From Panopea generosa (taxonomy: Eukaryota; Mollusca; Bivalvia; Adapedonta; Hiatellidae), in the NCBI GenBank assembly GCA_029582155.1, contig CM055901.1:6366874-6430873 (forward strand): a stretch of 64,000 nucleotides of DNA. The letters are read 5' to 3'. A program made the position numbers and the translations under genes. The notes beneath the pieces were generated by a model. That model saw only the letters and a program-made list of their open reading frames with translations, ran no database searches and was not told the origin of the DNA. Of the stretch, positions 44,963 through 56,714 are shown piece by piece. Every line of letters begins with the position of its first letter. Positions within the stretch are counted from its first letter, which is position 1.

Positions 44963-45808
44963 ACATCAGAGACACGCCTCTTTGCAGATGACGGTCTACT
45001 TTACCGTCACATCAAGGACCCTGATGATGCCCTAAAGCTACAGCAGGACCTAGATTCCTTACAGGAATGGGAGGATAGATGGCAAATGAAATTTCATCCA
45101 GAAAAGTGTCAGGTCATTAGGATTTGTACCAACAAGAGGTTCAAGCAAGATACAAATTACATGCTACATGGCCATATTTTAGAAGCAGTTGACAGTGCCA
45201 AGTATCTTGGTGTCTCTATCAGCGAAGATCTCTCACCAAAGACCCATGTCGACAACATATCGTCCAAGGCGTCGAAGACTTTGGGATTTCTTCGTCGGAA
45301 CCTGCATAACTGCACTAAAGAGGTACGCGAGACAACCTACAATACACTGGTACGACCAACACTAGAGTATGCTTTATCAGCAGGGGATCCCCACCTAACC
45401 ACTGACATTAACCGGCTGGAACAGGTACAAAGACGGGCAGCTCGCTTTGTAATGCGCAACTACTGGGAGAGGACCCCAGGATGTGTGTCCAACATGATAA
45501 TCAATCTAGGATGGGATTCACTCGCACATAGAAGGAGAACCCAGAGACTTACAATGCTCTACAAAATCCAAGGAGGCTTGGTAGATGTCGATCCAGGACC
45601 GATACTCAGGCGCAACGACATGCGTACCAGAGGAGGTCACCGATTCTACCAATCTACTGCATCCCAGAGAGTGTATAAGTACTCCTTCTATCCGAGGACC
45701 ATACAGGAATGGAACAGGCTTCCCACAGCGATCACTGATCATCCCACCATCGAAGACTTCAAGGTTGCCCTAGTCGCAGTCTCAGCAACCTTCTTCGTCG
45801 GTCCGTAG
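44963..45808 (+). pseudogene. Non-LTR retrotransposon reverse transcriptase, 5'-truncated
   Basis: The frame is open from 44963 after a stop at 44960. It starts in the catalytic core with RLFADDGLLYRHI (the FADD box), then HPEKCQVIRI, LGVSISEDLSPKTHVD, GFLRRNLHNC, YNTLVRPTLEYA, RRAARFV and EWNRLP, and ends in TAG at 45806-45808. This is the palm-to-C-terminal part typical of the Jockey/CR1/L2 group; I cannot fix the clade. Endonuclease and the first RT motifs are absent, as expected from 5' truncation on insertion. The remaining frame has no internal stop, so the copy is fairly young. It lies in the opposite orientation inside the first intron of the ZGLP1-like gene. Confidence 0.9.
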
Positions 45809-45991
45809 GAGTTAGCTGTCGTGTATATGATTTTAATTGTAATGTATCGGGCGCTTTTAATTGTAAATAAGCTAGAGGAGGATGGCTGTTTCACCCCCTA
45901 ACCAGGTCAACCTTACAGTCTAAGAAGACTCCTGACCTTTAACCGGAAGAAGACGAAGAAGAAGAAGAAGAAGAAGAAGAAGAAGAAGAAG
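45809..45991 (+). mobile_element. LINE 3' UTR and (GAA)n tail
   Basis: From the RT stop to a run of GAA/AGA units at 45951-45991. A simple-repeat tail instead of poly(A) occurs in several non-LTR clades. It marks the 3' end of this insertion. Confidence 0.75.
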
Positions 45992-46396
45992 ACACCGCCG
46001 CAATACAACACAATAACCTATATTCATCATGTTCATGCTGACGTGATGAAATATGGCTGAATACCACTTTGAAATTCGTACCACAAGTCTTTGTACCAGA
46101 AAAGAAAATTAGTTCACATTATCTCAATGAGCTAAAACAATCCGGGACAAGCCCCTGTGCTCCCATAAGTGAATTACCGTGTCACTTCTGAAACCGAAAC
46201 ACGCACGGGAATTACTTAAACCTCAACATTTTGAATCTAGAGTTGTTTCGTTATGCTGTGTTGTTTCGAAAAGCCCGTGCAAAACCAGCAGAACTACTCC
46301 ATGTATATTTGCGTTTACTTGCACTAATCTTGGCAAACTAAGTATTATGCATAGAGTATTCAGCTTACTTAACATTTTGAATGGGTCTGCATGGAG
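45992..46396. other. Intronic sequence, no feature recognised
   Basis: Unique sequence between a LINE tail and a SINE. Confidence 0.4.
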
Positions 46397-46405
46397 TATT
46401 AGCTT

Positions 46406-46700
46406 GCTGTTGTTGTCGTTGCATGGTGTTTAGCATCGTTTTCAACATTTTTTAGTCATATCGCGACGGTGTCTATTACTTGGGACAGTATTCTTAGCGC
46501 TAGTGCACCGAAGTAGCATACCCAGTCACATCATACTGACACAGGGCCGACCAGACATAGAACTATCCCTAAATGCTGAGCGCAAATCAAGGAAGCTAAT
46601 AGTACCATTTTCCTTTGGTATGTCCCGATCGGGGATCAAACCCACGATCATCACCACACGAGGTGGACGCCCTATCACTAGATCACCACTGCGGTTAGGT
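46406..46700 (-). mobile_element. tRNA-derived SINE, family S3, with target duplication
   Basis: Flanked by TATTAGCTT (46397-46405) and TATTAACTT (46701-46709). In reverse complement it starts CCGCAGTGGTGATCTAGTGA, has B box GTGGGTTTGATCCCCGATCG and ends AACGACAACAACAGCA. Confidence 0.88.
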
Positions 46701-46709
46701 TATTAACTT

Positions 46710-47122
46710 AAGCTAAACATGTTTAATGTATTCTCGACATACACTGACCCAAAATGAAAACTTTATATGTTTGAATATTTCTTTTGTTAACATTTTCCAA
46801 AACGTGTTATACATGGCTATCAAAATATAATTGCGGATAATCATTATGTAATGTTTTTTTCAAAATTTACGAAGTATCCATGCGTCCAAGCACAAAAAGA
46901 TCGTTTTTCTTACTTTGCACGTGCGCAACATCCGGTTTTTTATTTATAGGTTGTACACCGACAAGTACTCATTCGTTGATTAGCGCAGATAAAAACAACT
47001 TTAAATTTGATTTAAAAAAAAACAACTTTTATTAAGCAATGTCACTACTTTCTCAAACTGAGAGAAATCAGGCTCCTTTATGCTTCGGGCCGGGTCATTA
47101 GTAAATACCGTTATACGTCATT
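46710..47122. other. Intronic sequence, no feature recognised
   Basis: Unique AT-rich sequence. Confidence 0.4.
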
Positions 47123-47571
47123 TTGGTTGTTCCAGATAGACTATTATTATTAATTTACATTCTTGCAAACAGGTACAACACTACTGGATATGTCAGATTC
47201 GGTCGCGTACGTGCAAAAACGTTACGTACTCATTGCACTATTACGTTGACTAACCTACGTAATCATTTCTTACCTGCAACACGTTCTCCTTGGCGTGTTG
47301 CTATTCGTTTGAGATAAAAACATGTTCCAATTTGTGCTCGTCGGTCCTACACTGGTTAAATTCTGACAGCGCACCATCGGACTGTTATGGGCACGACGTC
47401 ATTTGCAATACACGCGAAACCAGTGGCGATGCCCCTATAACCCCGAGCCTGAACCCCATTGAACAGAAATGGAATCAATTGGATAGGTGGGTCAGTTCCA
47501 AAAATTAATACCATACACGAGCTCCGAAATGCACTTCTGGTGGAATGGAAACGTATTCCAAACACGGTCAT
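47123..47571 (+). pseudogene. Tc1/mariner-type transposase, decayed fragment
   Basis: In shifting plus frames the sequence reads VGPTLVKF then QRTIGLLWARRHLQYTRNQW, the region before the second catalytic aspartate in Tc1-like transposases. It then jumps by internal deletion to LNPIEQKWNQLDRWV, the segment around the third catalytic residue (usual form DLNPIEHLWD), and HELRNALLVEWKRIP, the usual C-terminal helix. Stops and frame changes interrupt it, and the aspartate before LNPIE is not kept. No terminal inverted repeats were seen. It is followed six bases later by a Helitron-like element. Confidence 0.75.
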
Positions 47572-47576
47572 TTAAA

Positions 47577-48853
47577 ACAAGAGCTGTCGGAGAGACTCGA
47601 CTATACGAATATTTGTCACAGATGTCCAAATCTTATTGAGACTGATGACAAATCCAAGCAAATAACAAGTATCTTGCTTACAAAATTGACAAAATTGAGT
47701 AGGTCTGCAATATATTGTATGAAGTTTCAATCAAATACATGCAATGACTGCAGAGTTACAAAATTTCTAGGTAAAACAAAGGCACTTATTTGCAAAAAAT
47801 CTGGCAAGATTTATCCGACTTGATTAATTTAGCATCATTACTACAAAGCAATGTAAAGTTTCAATCAAATACATTTAACGGTTGGTGTAATATGGACGTG
47901 ACAGTACTTGCATGCAAAACTTTAACTTAAAATTCTAAGTCAAAGAAGGCCAGTAATTAGCATTATATTCGTGCAGGAGTTATCTTACTAAGTTAGTGTA
48001 GTAGAATTGGTGACTGGGGAGGCTTGTGTAAAGTTTCAATTAAATACATTGAATGGAGGGTGGGATATGGACTTGGTACGTGCACGCATAACTTTAACCA
48101 GATTTTTTAAGTCAAACAAGGGCAATAATTTGCATCATATTCATGCAAGAGTTATCTTACTTAGTTATTGCAGTAGGGTTGATGACTGGAAAGACTTGTG
48201 TAAAGTTGCAAGTCAATACATGCAATGGTTACTGAGATATGGACTTGATTGTACTTGCACGCAAAACTTTAACCAGATTTTCTAAGTAAAAACAAGGGTA
48301 ATAACTTGCATTATTTGCATGCAATACTTACCTAACCTAGTAACTATAGTGGGGTTGATGATTGGGAAGAATTGTGTAAAATGTCAATCAAATACATTGA
48401 GTGGTTGGCGAGATATGAACTTGATGGTACTTGCACGCAAAACTTAAACCAGAATTTATAAGTCAAACAAGGGCAATAATTTGCATTATATTTCATGCAA
48501 GAGTTATTTAACTTAGTTATTATAGTAGGGTTGATGACTAGGAAGGCTTGTGTAAAGTTTCAAGGCAATACATGCAATTGTTACTGAGATAGGGACTTGC
48601 ATGCAAAACTTTAACCAGAATTTCTAAGTCAAACAAGGGCAATAATTTGTATTATATTCATGCAAGAGTTATCTAACTTGTTATTATAGTAGGGTCAATG
48701 AATAGGAAGGCTTGTGTAATGTTTAAAAGCAATACATGCAATGGTTTCTTAGATAGGTGCTTAAATGCAAAACTTAAACCAAGGTGTGACGCCGGCGCCG
48801 ACGCCGGGGTGAGAAGAATAGCTCTCTTTATTCTCCGAATAATCGAGCTAAAA
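47577..48853 (+). mobile_element. Helitron-like non-autonomous element with tandem core repeats (H1 family, 1.28 kb)
   Basis: Starts ACAAGAGCTGTCGGAGAGAC. The middle consists of about five to six core units of 164-176 bases (GACTGGGGAGGCTTGTGTAA near 48012, 48182, 48357, 48533, 48697), each with CATGCAAAACTTTAACCAGA and AAACAAGGGCAATAATTTGC. The end is AATAGCTCTCTTTATTCTCC...GAATAATCGAGCTAAAA, a terminal hairpin pairing TAGCTC/GAGCTA and TTATTC/GAATAA. The layout (short 5' end, tandem core, 3' hairpin) is that of Helentron-associated HINE elements such as pearl in oysters; that assignment is inference. No Rep/helicase frame. Confidence 0.7.
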
Positions 48854-49239
48854 TCATTTATTGCACTTAGTCAGCACTTTGTCTTTTTTCAAATGTTACA
48901 TGATCATTTCCATTGTTCAGAAATTTTCATTTTGACCTTTCTTCACTTAATTGATCAGAAAAAAACGTGCGATGTCCGATATTTTTCCAGTAAATTACAC
49001 ATTAACATAGCCATATATTTCAATGAAAACATTTTCAGCCCTGAATATATATTTATCAGCAAAAGAGACACTTTTGAAGCCGATGTAAAGTGTTCAATTG
49101 GGGCCTGTGTATGTATGTACAGTGTATCAAGCTTATTTTACATTTTGAATATGTTTTCCATGTATATATACCGAATGGAATAGCTTAACCGCCACTTTTA
49201 TATTCACCAAGATACTGAGTAGAGTTATGAAAATTGTAT
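48854..49239. other. Intronic sequence, no feature recognised
   Basis: AT-rich; the open frame running out of the H1 element has no homology. Confidence 0.4.
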
Positions 49240-49445
49240 GCGTGTTTAGTGTCGCTTTTCAGTCAAATAGCAACGGTGTCTACTTGAGACAGTAGTCTTT
49301 GCACTGCCACACTGGTGTATCATGCCGCAGACATATGGTATGATACTCTACCCGGTCACATTATACCGACACCGAAACAACCAGACCTAGAACTATCCTC
49401 TAAATGCCGAGCTAAATGCGAGGAAGCTTTAAAATCCAGTTTTCA
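49240..49445 (-). mobile_element. SINE family S3, tRNA head missing
   Basis: GTGTTTAGTGTCGCTTTTCA through CAGACCTAGAACTATCCTCT matches the S3 body in reverse orientation. The sequence stops before the tRNA-like head, so this copy is 5'-truncated. Confidence 0.8.
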
Positions 49446-49726
49446 AGTCTTTGAAACGTTGCGGTCACTGACATTTACAGACAATAAATATTGATTTTAC
49501 CTAGGCTGGCAGCGAACTTCTATATAATTGCTCGTGCGCGTCTATTTGGCACGAAATGCTTATTTTGCAAGTGCAGCACGAACCTTTGATACTTTTTGAG
49601 AAATTACATTAAATGTCGGATGGCGGGAAAGCTGTTCCTTCCGGTTTATTATAGATATAAACTTATAAATAACTTCTCTACTTTCAGTTAAAATAAAAGT
49701 TTATAGTACAAAAACATGATAAACAT

Positions 49727-49727
49727 G

Positions 49728-49772
<45 letters not shown>
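49727..49772. repeat. (ATA)n microsatellite
   Basis: About 15 AAT/ATA units. Confidence 0.95.
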
Positions 49773-49775
<3 letters not shown>

Positions 49776-50667
49776 TCTTTTATTTTCTGAGGATAACATT
49801 TGGCTATATAGTCAGTTTGACATATGGTCCTCTAAAACATACCGGTACATATTATTTACAGCACATTTAAACATAAAATTGACATAACAAATATATAAAA
49901 GTTTCTTGGTTTAAGACCATAGTAATTGCACATGTAATTAAAATTATTTGTAAAAAAAAAAACAACGTATTTTATGAATATATCTAAAGTAAATGTTACA
50001 ATGTATTAAACTTGAGTTCAATTACATAATGATAAAACAAATTTAAAATTATGTTATCAATAGTAATTCAAATATAATGAGTAATCTGTTGCTGTTGGGT
50101 TTTTTAAATAAAATTGTCCATGTCAATTAATAAATGTTTTCTTTTATCTTCTTAATATGGTTAAATTATAAAGCAAGCAGGGTGCCAAATGAATAGTCTA
50201 AAGCTTACGCATGTCGTTAACGGCTACAGACTTACAGTTGGATATAATTGGCTGAAATACTATCAATATTTCATTTCTCAATATAAATGTCATGTTGTTT
50301 TTGTACATTAATTGTAAGCCTGGAATCTTCCTACCTGTTGGTATTATATAACCAGTATGTGTATCAATATATCTGGGTAATCCGGGAATGAGCATGTTAA
50401 GCAGTAATATACATAACATTTTATTTTATGCTATTTTATGATTATCCGCCGTCCTTCTGTTAACCTTTTTCTTGTAGACACAATAGCGCCCAAATTTTCC
50501 ATTGAATCTTAACCAAATCTTTACAGCAGTTATATAGCCACAAGCTCTCAGAGGACTTCATTTACCAGTGTGATTCGACTCCCCCTCCTTCCCCTCTCCG
50601 CCGTAGGCTTATGAGGACATATTAAGAGAAACTTTAAAACTCTCATTTTCTTTGACGGGTCAACCCT
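49773..50667. other. Intronic sequence, no feature recognised
   Basis: AT-rich unique sequence, with one C-rich patch near 50580 (CCCCCTCCTTCCCCTCTCCG). Confidence 0.4.
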
Positions 50668-50900
50668 TAGTTTATATTAATTTATTTTAGCTAGATTGCG
50701 AAGAAAGCTCAGATTTTACATGAATCGCTCTCGAGTCTGCTTCCTGGGTAGAACCAGTACTGATTGTTGTTTTATGAGAGGCATCGGGTCGAGCTGGGGA
50801 TCGAACCATGCAGCAACTTCTAGTGTGAGTGACCAACACTATATTAATAACATTACTTCCCCCTACGTGGTCGAATGATCTAAGGCGCTGTCTTTCACGA
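50668..50900. mobile_element. S5 repeat (minus) joined to truncated S4 SINE head (plus)
   Basis: TTTTAGCTAGATTGCGAAGA and CTTCCTGGGTAGAACCAGTA match 18123-18245. Further right, GCTGGGGATCGAACCATGC looks like a reverse B box, so S5 is probably a minus-strand tRNA-derived SINE. At 50862-50900, GTGGTCGAATGATCTAAGGC resembles the S4 head in plus orientation and is cut off at once. Confidence 0.55.
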
Positions 50901-51164
50901 TGAACTCATTTTTATCCATATTCTTACAATAAATACATATATAATTTTATCATAGATAATTTCCATTTATTTTTACGCCATGACTGATTCAAATGGGTCG
51001 TTGAACCAGTTTTGATATATAACAGAAGCTAAATGTAAAACATGTAAAATGTAATTTTGTTAAAATGATAAATCACAACCGTGTGCTCATATGCAAACCA
51101 TTGCTGATATCCATGCTGCTTATGGTAGTAAAAAACATGAAGACTCAGGGTGTATAATAATGAT
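50901..51164. other. Intronic sequence, no feature recognised
   Basis: AT-rich spacer before a trinucleotide array. Confidence 0.4.
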
Positions 51165-52882
51165 AAAAAAAACAAACTACTACTACAACTACAACTGTTA
51201 TTGCTGCTGCTACTGCTATTACTACTACTACTACTACTACTGCTGCTGCTACTACTATTACTACTAGTACTACTTCTGAAACTACTACTACTACTACTTC
51301 TACAACGACAACTACCACTACTACCACTTCTACTACCGCTGCCGCTGCCACTACCACTACTACTACAACGTTACTACCGCTGCCACTGCCACTACTACTG
51401 ATACTACTACTAGTACTGCTGCCGCTGCCGCTTCCACTTCCACCACCACTACTACTTCTACTTCCGCTACTGCCGCCACTACCACTACATTACCACTACC
51501 ACTACTACTTGATACTACTACTACTGCTACTGCTGCCGCTGCCACTACATCCACGACTACTACTACTGATACTACCACTACAACCGCTGCCGCTGCCACT
51601 ACCACCACCACTACTACCATTACCACTACTATTACTACTAGTACTACTACCACATACTACTATCACAACCACTACTACTACTACCACAACTAGGACTACA
51701 ACTACTACCGCTGCCACTACCACTACTGATACTACTACTAGTACAACTACCATTACCACTGCAGCTGCGACCACCACCACCACTACTACCACTACCACCA
51801 CTACTACAACTACTACTACTACCACCACTACTACTACTACTACTTCTACTACCACTACCACCACTACTACTACCGCTGCCGCTGCCACTACCACCACTTC
51901 TACTACTACTACCAATCCACTACTACCACAACCACTACTACTACTACTTCTACTACCATTACCACTACCACTACTACTACTACTACTTCTACTACCATTA
52001 CCACTACCACTGCTACTACTACCAATACCACTACTTCTTCCACAACCACTACCACTACTACTACCACTACTTCTACTACCATTACCACTACCACTACTAC
52101 TACTACTACTTCTACTACCATTACCACTACCACTGCTACTACTACCAATACCACTACTTCTTCCACAACCACTACCACTACTACTACCACTACTTCTACT
52201 ACCATTACCACTACCACTACTACTACTACTACTTCTACTACCATTACCACTACCACTGCTACTACTACCAATACCACTACTTCTTCCACAACCACTACCA
52301 CTACTACTACCACTACTTCTACTACCATTACCACTACCACTACTACTACTACTACTTCTACTACCATTGCCACTACCACTGCTACTACTACCAATACCAC
52401 TACTTCTTCCACAACCACTACCACTACTACTACCACTACTTCTACTACCATTACCACTACTACTACCATCACTACCACCACTACTGCTACCAATACCACT
52501 ACTTCTACCACAACCACTACCACTACTACTGCTACTGCTTCTGCTACTGCTACTGCTACTACCACTACTACTACTACTACTACTCCTACTCCTACTACTA
52601 CTACTACTACTACTACTACCACTACTACTACAACAACTACTATGCTACTACTACAGCTACTATGATACTACTACTATTACTACTACCGCTGCCACTAGCA
52701 CTACCACCACCACCACTACAACAACTTCTACTACTACCACCACCACTACTACCACCACCACACCACCACCACCACTGCAACTGCCGCTGCCACTACCAAT
52801 ACCACTACCACTACCACTACTACTACTCCTCCTACTACTACTACTACTACTACTACTAATACTACTACCACTCTTACTACTT

Positions 52883-52928
<46 letters not shown>

Positions 52929-52931
52929 TAC
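51165..52931. repeat. (TAC)n-type compound array with 123-base higher-order repeat
   Basis: Nearly 1.8 kb of TAC, ACC, GCC and ACT trinucleotides. Between about 51950 and 52500 the pattern repeats exactly every 123 bases, for example AATACCACTACTTCTTCC at 52024, 52147, 52270 and 52393. All long open frames here (poly-Leu/Thr/Pro or poly-Val) are low-complexity artefacts in an intron of the ZGLP1-like gene. Confidence 0.95.
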
Positions 52932-52933
52932 TC

Positions 52934-53270
52934 GTCTCACACCACCATTACATTTCCCATAGGGCTCCATTGTAACATTTATGTCCAAAACAGAGTGAAA
53001 AATTAAATTCTGCAGCATGTGTCTGGGCTCAAATTCTTCACTGGTTCAAGATATGCAATTATATAAAAAAAAAAAGTATACCTTGACCAGGTTGGGTTTT
53101 TTTTAAATTCAATGCTTTTGTGAAAATGGTTTTATGTCAACTATTCGCCCTAGATGCAGTTCGAACCAACAATTCTGAAATGACACAGAATTGTCCAGAA
53201 AGCTGGTATCAGCATCAAATTTTCAGTGGTGATTTCTAAAATACTGACCATTTAACTCATGCTTGCAAAA
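52934..53270 (+). mobile_element. D1 MITE-like element, left part
   Basis: Starts GTCTCACACCACCATTACAT and follows the D1 body through TTCAGTGGTGATTTCTAAAA and GACCATTTAACTCATGC. It then diverges into unrelated sequence. It begins immediately after the TAC array. Confidence 0.85.
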
Positions 53271-54512
53271 TAAGTTTTAGTGACACATGGTTTCAGTCAA
53301 AATGCTGCTATTTCTTGTAAAAAAGCAAGAATTCACAACCCTACAGTCTAAATTTCATGATAACTTGACCAATTGTGTCTAAAAACGTCTGAAACTTTCA
53401 CAACTACATGGTAAAATGAAAAGGTGTCTGAAAATGGGAAGCAAAACAGACATTTTGATTACAAAAAAATGATATTGTGGAACAAAACTTATTAAACATA
53501 ACATATTTTAGATAAAATTTCAATATCAGAATGATATGGCAGCAACACAAGCAAACAATTCAAGCTATTTTCATGCTAAAGTACTCCATTACCCTGTCTA
53601 CACATCAATTCCAATATAAGAAGGGCAACACAGGCTCAATAGATAATGCATACATGACATTCAATGTAAAATTCTGCATATCTATAGCATTTTCTATAAA
53701 AATGGAGTACAAGCAAAAACTTTGCGAAATTCATTGATTCGACGCAGAATTTAATGCAATGACAACCGAAGTTAACCGTAAACTGGCCTCTCGGCAAGAT
53801 TGCAACTACTGCCTTTTCATAATTAAACAATAAAAATTAGTACAAACTCCCAGTCCACTGTAAATATGCAATTTATTTCATTTTGCAAACAATTCTATTT
53901 TTGTATGCAGAAATAAGTGGGTGGGGTAATAAATTAATGTAAAAATCAGCTTAAAATTCACAATCTGAGCAATAAGCATGCCCATTGGAATTCAGTGTGA
54001 CCTTGCAGATACTTCAACCTGAATTAAGGGTTGGTAGCTCTACTGAAATATGGCAAAACCACACATGATGGAGAGAGTGTCACAAATGGGATCTGTCTAT
54101 GAGGACAGGTGTTCATGAAATATGAGACTGGACACTGCTCATAAACCTAAACTTATGGCAAGGAAACACCAAAATGACCATCTACAGAGTAAACCAGCAT
54201 TCTGCCATGCATTAGACATGATGTATCTCTCTTTTTTTTGTTTCCACATTTAACAGAATACTAAATCATACATGGATAATATGAATATCAAGAAATTGAC
54301 ATATACAAAGTTTGGTCAATGTGTGTAATCTCTTTCATAAATGCATGAAAAAAAAAATGCAAATCTGCACCATCAGTTATATTGATATGTTTAAAAACCC
54401 AGATTGTGTTCAACTATTCATAACATGTCCAAATTATAGTTAAATACCTTCTATTTAAAGAAATCTGCATTCCTCAACACTGCAACATGCAGATCTGTCA
54501 GTTTCTGTAAAC
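53271..54512. other. Sequence between two D1 copies
   Basis: AT-rich, no gene recognised. Together with the two D1 copies it forms a 2.05 kb block flanked on both sides by TAC arrays, so it may be cargo of a longer D1-type element. Confidence 0.4.
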
Positions 54513-54982
54513 GTCTCACACTACTATTACATTTCCCATAAGGCTCCATTGTAATATTTATGTCCAAAACAGAGTGAAAAATTAAATTCTGCAGCATGTG
54601 TCTAGGCTCAAATTCTTCACTGGTTCAAGATATGCAATTATAAAGATAAAAAAGGATACCTTGACCAGGTTGTTTTTTTTTTAAATTCAATGCTTTTGTG
54701 AGACCTATCAACTTCCAGAGTAATGATATGTCAACTATTCGCCCTAGATGCGGTTCGAACCAACAATTCTAAAATGACACAGAATTGTCCAGAAAGCTGG
54801 TATCAGCATCAAATTTTCAGTGGTGATTTCTAAAAAATTGACCATTTAACTCATGCTAGCAAAAAACAAAACATTGCAGTACAAAGCCCTGAAAAAAGAA
54901 GAAAAAGAGAACTAAAGTTTTATTTCTACCTCCTTCATCTGTAGGTCCGGAGTACTCAAGGGAGATAATAGTGGTGTGAGTC
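54513..54982 (+). mobile_element. D1 MITE-like element, full-length copy (470 bases)
   Basis: Left end GTCTCACACTACTATTACAT and right end GATAATAGTGGTGTGAGTC are inverted repeats. The body matches 28703-29141 throughout. The right end abuts a second TAC array. Confidence 0.88.
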
Positions 54983-55300
54983 CTACTACCACTTATACTA
55001 CCGCTGCCACTGCCACCACCACCACTATTGCTACTACTACTGATACTACTATAACTGATACTACCGCTGCCGCTGCCACTACCACTGCCACTACTACTGA
55101 TACTTCTACTACTACTTTTACTACTACTACCACTGCCACCACTACCACTATTGATACTACTACTACTTCTACTAAAATTACTGATACTACTACTACTGAT
55201 ACTTCTACTACTACATCTATAAACTACTACTACTACCGCTGCCGCAACCACCACCACCACTACTACTTCCGCTGTCACTACCACTACCACCACCACTACA

Positions 55301-55340
<40 letters not shown>

Positions 55341-55500
55341 ATTCTACTACTACCATTACAAATTCTACTACTACTACTACTATTACTACTGATAATAATA
55401 CTAATAACAGTAATAACAACAACAGCAACAGTAACAGTAATAATAATAATAGATATATCTAATAATAATAATAATAATAATAATATTGATAATAAATAAT
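54983..55500. repeat. (TAC)n array followed by (TAA)n
   Basis: TAC/ACC trinucleotides to about 55390, then TAATAACAG and AAT/TAA units to about 55500. Sequence type is the same as 51165-52931, suggesting one array split by the D1-bounded block. Confidence 0.95.
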
Positions 55501-55846
55501 AATTTTTATTATACATCTTCATGAATGCTCAAATCTGATTGGTTGAAACTTATCAGGTCAAATAAAATGAACTATTGACCACTTATTCCTTCAGAAATGA
55601 ACTATAGTTCAAACGTTCTTCCGTTCTCATGCTGATAGTCCATTCAAACTCCATTTGCTTTACTCGATTTTACAACTAAACGATTCTGTTGACCTTTTTT
55701 CATAACTGATATGTTTATATAATGACGTCAGGTTGTGTAGGTATTGTCTTGATGACGTTATTTTGATCAAGAGCGGATCCAGCATGTAGCTAAATACTGG
55801 TGACATTGTACTTTAATAGTTGAAAACATTTTTAGTCATAGAATAT
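55501..55846. other. Intronic sequence, no feature recognised
   Basis: Unique-looking sequence. Confidence 0.4.
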
Positions 55847-56018
55847 ATCCCATCTCCGAAAGTAACTGATAACTTTCCCACTTAAATCAGTGGTGAGAGC
55901 AGAAGGACAATGACACGCAATCATGGTCGTACATCAATTGTGACCGAGCGGGGATTCGAACTCACGACCCCCTGGATTGATAGTCAGACGCGCTAACGAC
56001 TGAGCTAATCTGACCCGG
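55847..56018 (-). mobile_element. SINE family S1, 3'-truncated
   Basis: CATCTCCGAAAGTAACTGAT and CTTAAATCAGTGGTGAGAG are S1 body. The head lies at the right (GGGGATTCGAACTCACGACC, CGACTGAGCTAATCTGACCC). The 3' half of the element is missing. Confidence 0.82.
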
Positions 56019-56535
56019 CTTATGTACATAGAACTTTCGACAGAAGTGATGCATGCTGCAAGGTCTTTCTTTTTAGAATACCAATACGATAACACAGCAA
56101 TTGAAGTAAAACAGATATAATACCTCTGTTGTTTTGAATGAAGAATGTGGCACTGAAGTATCAATCTATTAGCTGGAGTAAAATCATAATCTATAACATC
56201 GTGAATGTAAATGGCACTTGTTAGTGTGCCTTTTCATATGCAGATGCGTTACTCATTACTACTATGGAAACAAATATTTTATGTGGAATTTGTTTTACAG
56301 TGTAGACCAAAGACATTATTTAATAGAATCTACATGTAGATCAAAATCCAGTCGTAAAGCGAGCCCTAAATAATAAATCTATAATCGGTATACTGTATGT
56401 GTGTTACCAATATTTGAAATAAAATGATATTATTCTAAACAAGGATGTGACGAATATTGCAGCTAGCGGGAACAGTGTGATTCTACAAGTAAAACGTACT
56501 TAGTATTTCTTATAACAGATAAATGACTCAAATAC
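56019..56535. other. Intronic sequence, no feature recognised
   Basis: AT-rich unique sequence inside the proposed first intron. Confidence 0.4.
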
Positions 56536-56714
56536 CTTGCAAATGTAACTCGAGTTTCATGAATGTTCCTTCGCATCGTGTGTTTCATTGGTTGCGTGGT
56601 GTTTCCCTGCCTTGCGTCCTTATCAGGTACCGTGACACTTCCTGCCGATGACGATTTCTTTGTTGCTTTATCTGTTAATGATGATAAAGACGATCTATCG
56701 CTGGAAAGCTCCAT
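56536..56714 (-). CDS. Candidate first coding exon of the ZGLP1-like gene
   Basis: ATG at 56714 in a strong start context (GAAATGG, A at -3 and G at +4) opens 59 codons up to donor GCAAG|GTATTTGAG. It leaves two bases (AG), exactly the phase the central exon's acceptor at 43268 needs (AG + T = Ser). With this exon the coding sequence totals 2187 bases, a multiple of three. The peptide starts MELSSDRSSLSSLTDKATKK and is serine/lysine-rich with no recognised domain. The intron would be 13.3 kb. Alternatives are a mini-exon near 43417 or an exon of another gene. Linkage to the central exon rests on strand, phase and signals, not on homology. Confidence 0.5.

Noticed and set aside
45518-45773. 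Small frames on both strands within the LINE
   Set aside because: Shadows of the reverse transcriptase frame 44963-45808.
47577-49183. Several 60-160-codon frames inside the H1 element and just after it
   Set aside because: They follow the tandem core units or AT-rich sequence and have no homology or consistent start.
51509-52975. 488-codon Leu/Thr/Pro frame and the matching poly-Val frames
   Set aside because: Pure translation of trinucleotide repeats in several frames and both strands; low complexity.
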